From Spirochaetales bacterium (GTDB lineage: Bacteria; Spirochaetota; Spirochaetia; SZUA-6): a stretch of 6,853 bases of DNA. Position numbers and translations under genes: made by a program. The DNA lies in contig QILZ01000142.1 in NCBI GenBank assembly GCA_003233545.1, forward strand, positions 1 through 6,853, written 5' to 3'. The first letter of the stretch is position 1. Each line of letters opens with the position of its first letter. Below, in pieces: positions 5,159-6,853 of the stretch. The notes below the pieces were generated by a model, which was not told where the DNA came from, made no database searches, and saw only the letters and a program-made list of their open reading frames with translations.

Positions 5159-6853
5159 TCACAATCTTATCCCTATAAACCATCTTGTGTAGATTTCTAT
5201 ATTAAAATCTGCTCCGAAATTGGCTATCATATCTGCCTTATAATCCGATCCGGAATAAAAGACAGAGGGAGAAATCGATACTGCCGGTTTGCCATAGAAA
5301 AAATTACTGCCGTTAAGTGTATTGCTGCGCTTTGTGTCGAACATTACCCCGCCGAATAGAGCCAGAGAGCGAAATATTTTAAAGCCGGCGGCAATTCGAA
5401 GAGAAGGATGCGGGAAAATCGATACGTTCTCTATTTCTGAAGTATACGTAAACAGAGAAATAATTAAGTCTTTTTGCAAAAAATATTTTGCAGATAAATC
5501 GATATCCAAATAAAATGGAAATAAGGGTATGTGAAAACCTGTTCCAAAACCTGCTGTAAATTCATTCTTGCTGTTGGTTACAGGGAAACCGCCGTATAAG
5601 AGCGAGTAGAGGTATCTTGTTCCTAACTGCAGCCCAAAATAGGTGACACCATGTACATCCGACCAGCTGTTTAGATTGTGTATACCCTGCATCGATACAT
5701 TAACAATCCCTATCGGGATCCCCCGGATATCATTATTGATATTTACAAGTCCTACCTGAAACCCATGGATATTCCTTCCGATATTAACCAATCCAAGCTG
5801 AACTCCGTTAACATCCCCGCTGATGTTGACAAGCCCGGATTGTGCTCCTCTGCTGCTGGCAGCTATAGAAACTACTCCTGCACCCTGAAAACCGTTAAAA
5901 TCGCCTATGTTTATGCTTGCTACTCCCGAACCCTGGAAACCATCGAATTTGCCTATGTTAAGATTAAACACCCCGGCGCCCTGTAAACCTCGAAAACCGT
6001 TCCTGTTTATATTAAACACTCCGGCACCCTGTAAACCTTCGAACCTGCCCATGTTCAGGTTAAATACTCCGGCGCCCTGAAACAAGGACACATCCCCGTT
6101 TGTTAAATTAAATACTCCGGCGCCCTGAGACCAGGTCACATCCCCGTTTGCTAAATTAAATACACCAGCGTACTGACCTCCCTTTATATTTCCATCGATA
6201 ATATTAAATATTCCGGCAGTCTGAAACCCATTTATATTCTCTCCGGAAATGTTATATATCCCGGCAGCCTGAAAACCTTTTATTTCACCTCCTGTACTAT
6301 TGCCTATTGCTGCGATTTGAATTCCCCTTACACCTTTTAAAACAATATTTATTAACCCTGTTTCTATGCCGGAAATAGTTTTGGAATAATCAAAAAGATT
6401 TAGTGAAAAACTCTTAAGAACATTGTTCGAACCGGAAGTTTCCGATTCGATCGACAGGGTAATTTTTGTACGTTTATGCACAAAAGTGCCCCTGGTTTCG
6501 GAACCTCTCGCTATTGCCGGTTCTCTGCTTACCGGCCGGAAATCGCTCTTTCGAAGTACTGTTTTGCCTTTTCCTGACAGTCTTAAATCAGCTTTCTCTG
6601 CAGTGCCCTTGTTCTCCAGAATTATCGAATATCTTCCCGGCGGGAGGGCCAGGGTTATCGGTATCCCCTGTACCTTATGCAGTTCTGCGGTAAGCCTGTT
6701 ATTGCTGTCACGGATAAAGAGCCTGCCCTGGATATTCCTTTCTATCCGGAAAACAGCCGATGATGTACGCAGGTCTGTAAGCACAAGATCACCCGAACCT
6801 GTCAGATTTATATTATAAGCAGGATGCTGTGCTCCTCCGATTGTGTTTTCCGT
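5159..6853 (-). CDS. C-terminal part of a repeat-rich surface-type protein, possibly following a caspase-like domain; cut by the right edge
   Basis: The frame is open to the window edge, giving 564 residues without a true start. The GTG at 6784 is probably internal, since 23 in-frame codons upstream are coding-like (QHPAYNINLTGSGDLVL). Numbering from that GTG, residues 1-90 form a beta-rich block containing GRLFIRD, ALPPGRYSI and ILENKG. I recall similar blocks after C14 caspase-like domains in bacterial proteins, so the missing N-terminus may be such a peptidase; this is an inference. Residues about 138-364 are a regular repeat array with the core GFQGAGVFNL and later GFQVGLVNI, resembling LA_2272-type surface repeats and more distantly pentapeptide-like solenoids. 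Residues about 370-541 are rich in alternating and aromatic residues (TYFGLQLGTRYLY, WFIGIRL) and may form outer-membrane beta-strands. No cysteine or long hydrophobic helix is seen. The gene is convergent with the cyclase operon, 62 bases apart. Confidence 0.85.
   Translation of the reverse strand, partial: TENTIGGAQHPAYNINLTGSGDLVLTDLRTSSAVFRIERNIQGRLFIRDSNNRLTAELHKVQGIPITLALPPGRYSIILENKGTAEKADLRLSGKGKTVLRKSDFRPVSREPAIARGSETRGTFVHKRTKITLSIESETSGSNNVLKSFSLNLFDYSKTISGIETGLINIVLKGVRGIQIAAIGNSTGGEIKGFQAAGIYNISGENINGFQTAGIFNIIDGNIKGGQYAGVFNLANGDVTWSQGAGVFNLTNGDVSLFQGAGVFNLNMGRFEGLQGAGVFNINRNGFRGLQGAGVFNLNIGKFDGFQGSGVASINIGDFNGFQGAGVVSIAASSRGAQSGLVNISGDVNGVQLGLVNIGRNIHGFQVGLVNINNDIRGIPIGIVNVSMQGIHNLNSWSDVHGVTYFGLQLGTRYLYSLLYGGFPVTNSKNEFTAGFGTGFHIPLFPFYLDIDLSAKYFLQKDLIISLFTYTSEIENVSIFPHPSLRIAAGFKIFRSLALFGGVMFDTKRSNTLNGSNFFYGKPAVSISPSVFYSGSDYKADMIANFGADFNIEIYTRWFIGIRL
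5693..6331 (-). repeat. In-frame tandem repeat array, 48-base then 42-base period
   Basis: The array encodes about fourteen units. The key glutamines fall at residues 156, 172, 188, 204, 220, 236, 252, 268, 284 and 300 (numbered from the GTG at 6784), exactly 16 apart. Further positions are 315, 329, 343 and a proline at 357, spaced 15, 14 and 14. The 16-residue units read roughly (F/I)xGxQGAGVFNLNxGx and the 14-residue units (I/V)xGxQxGLVNIxxx. A related unit, GIETGLINI at 139-147, precedes the array. Some neighbouring units are nearly identical in DNA, notably around 6060-6150. Confidence 0.9.

Noticed and set aside
5880..6200. Regular 48-base repeats as a CRISPR array
   Set aside because: Period equals 16 codons, variation follows codon positions, and the units are in frame within a long open reading frame; there is no conserved-repeat/unique-spacer pattern.
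6423..6818. 131-codon plus-strand open frame opposite the repeat protein
   Set aside because: It is antisense to a well-supported coding region and its product shows no recognisable motif or signal; no ribosome binding site was identified.

Overview
The window looks like chromosome from a diderm (outer-membrane-bearing) bacterium of moderate, slightly AT-rich composition. The reasons are an exported protein with a Sec-type signal peptide but no lipobox, and a long repeat protein with a beta-rich, outer-membrane-like C-terminus. The repeats resemble Leptospira-type 'LA_2272' surface repeats, so a spirochaete or similar lineage is possible, but this rests on recalled motif resemblance only. There is no RNA gene, insertion sequence, CRISPR array or origin.

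Left edge (1-135): a possible minus-strand gene start (ATG at 54, good Shine-Dalgarno) runs off the window. It is divergent from a plus-strand ATPase gene. The space between them holds a strong-looking sigma70-type promoter and several CATAAT/ATTATG half-sites. One of these dyads is a perfect 8-1-8 palindrome covering the -10 box, the predicted transcription start and the ATG.

Region 136-1554 (+): an intact ATPase_2/DUF234-type protein with a P-loop ATPase, a winged-helix segment and a C-terminal PD-(D/E)XK nuclease-like motif. Its mRNA is predicted to be nearly leaderless.

Region 1555-5096 (+): after a 178-base spacer with a possible promoter and a 5' leader hairpin comes a two-gene operon. 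The first gene encodes a large cytosolic signalling protein: class III nucleotide cyclase, then STAND/NB-ARC ATPase, then about seven TPRs. Sixteen bases downstream, behind an excellent ribosome binding site, is a small exported protein of unknown function. I infer that the STAND-TPR part senses a ligand or partner and gates cAMP synthesis. How the exported protein takes part is not evident.

Region 5159-6853 (-): a convergent gene, truncated by the right edge, encodes the C-terminal 564 residues of a larger protein. A conserved beta-rich segment is followed by an extremely regular 16-residue, then 14-residue, repeat array and a terminal beta-rich domain. The segment at its N-terminal side resembles what follows caspase-like (C14) peptidase domains in some bacterial proteins; that domain, if present, lies outside the window. 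The 62 bases between the convergent genes hold no convincing terminator.
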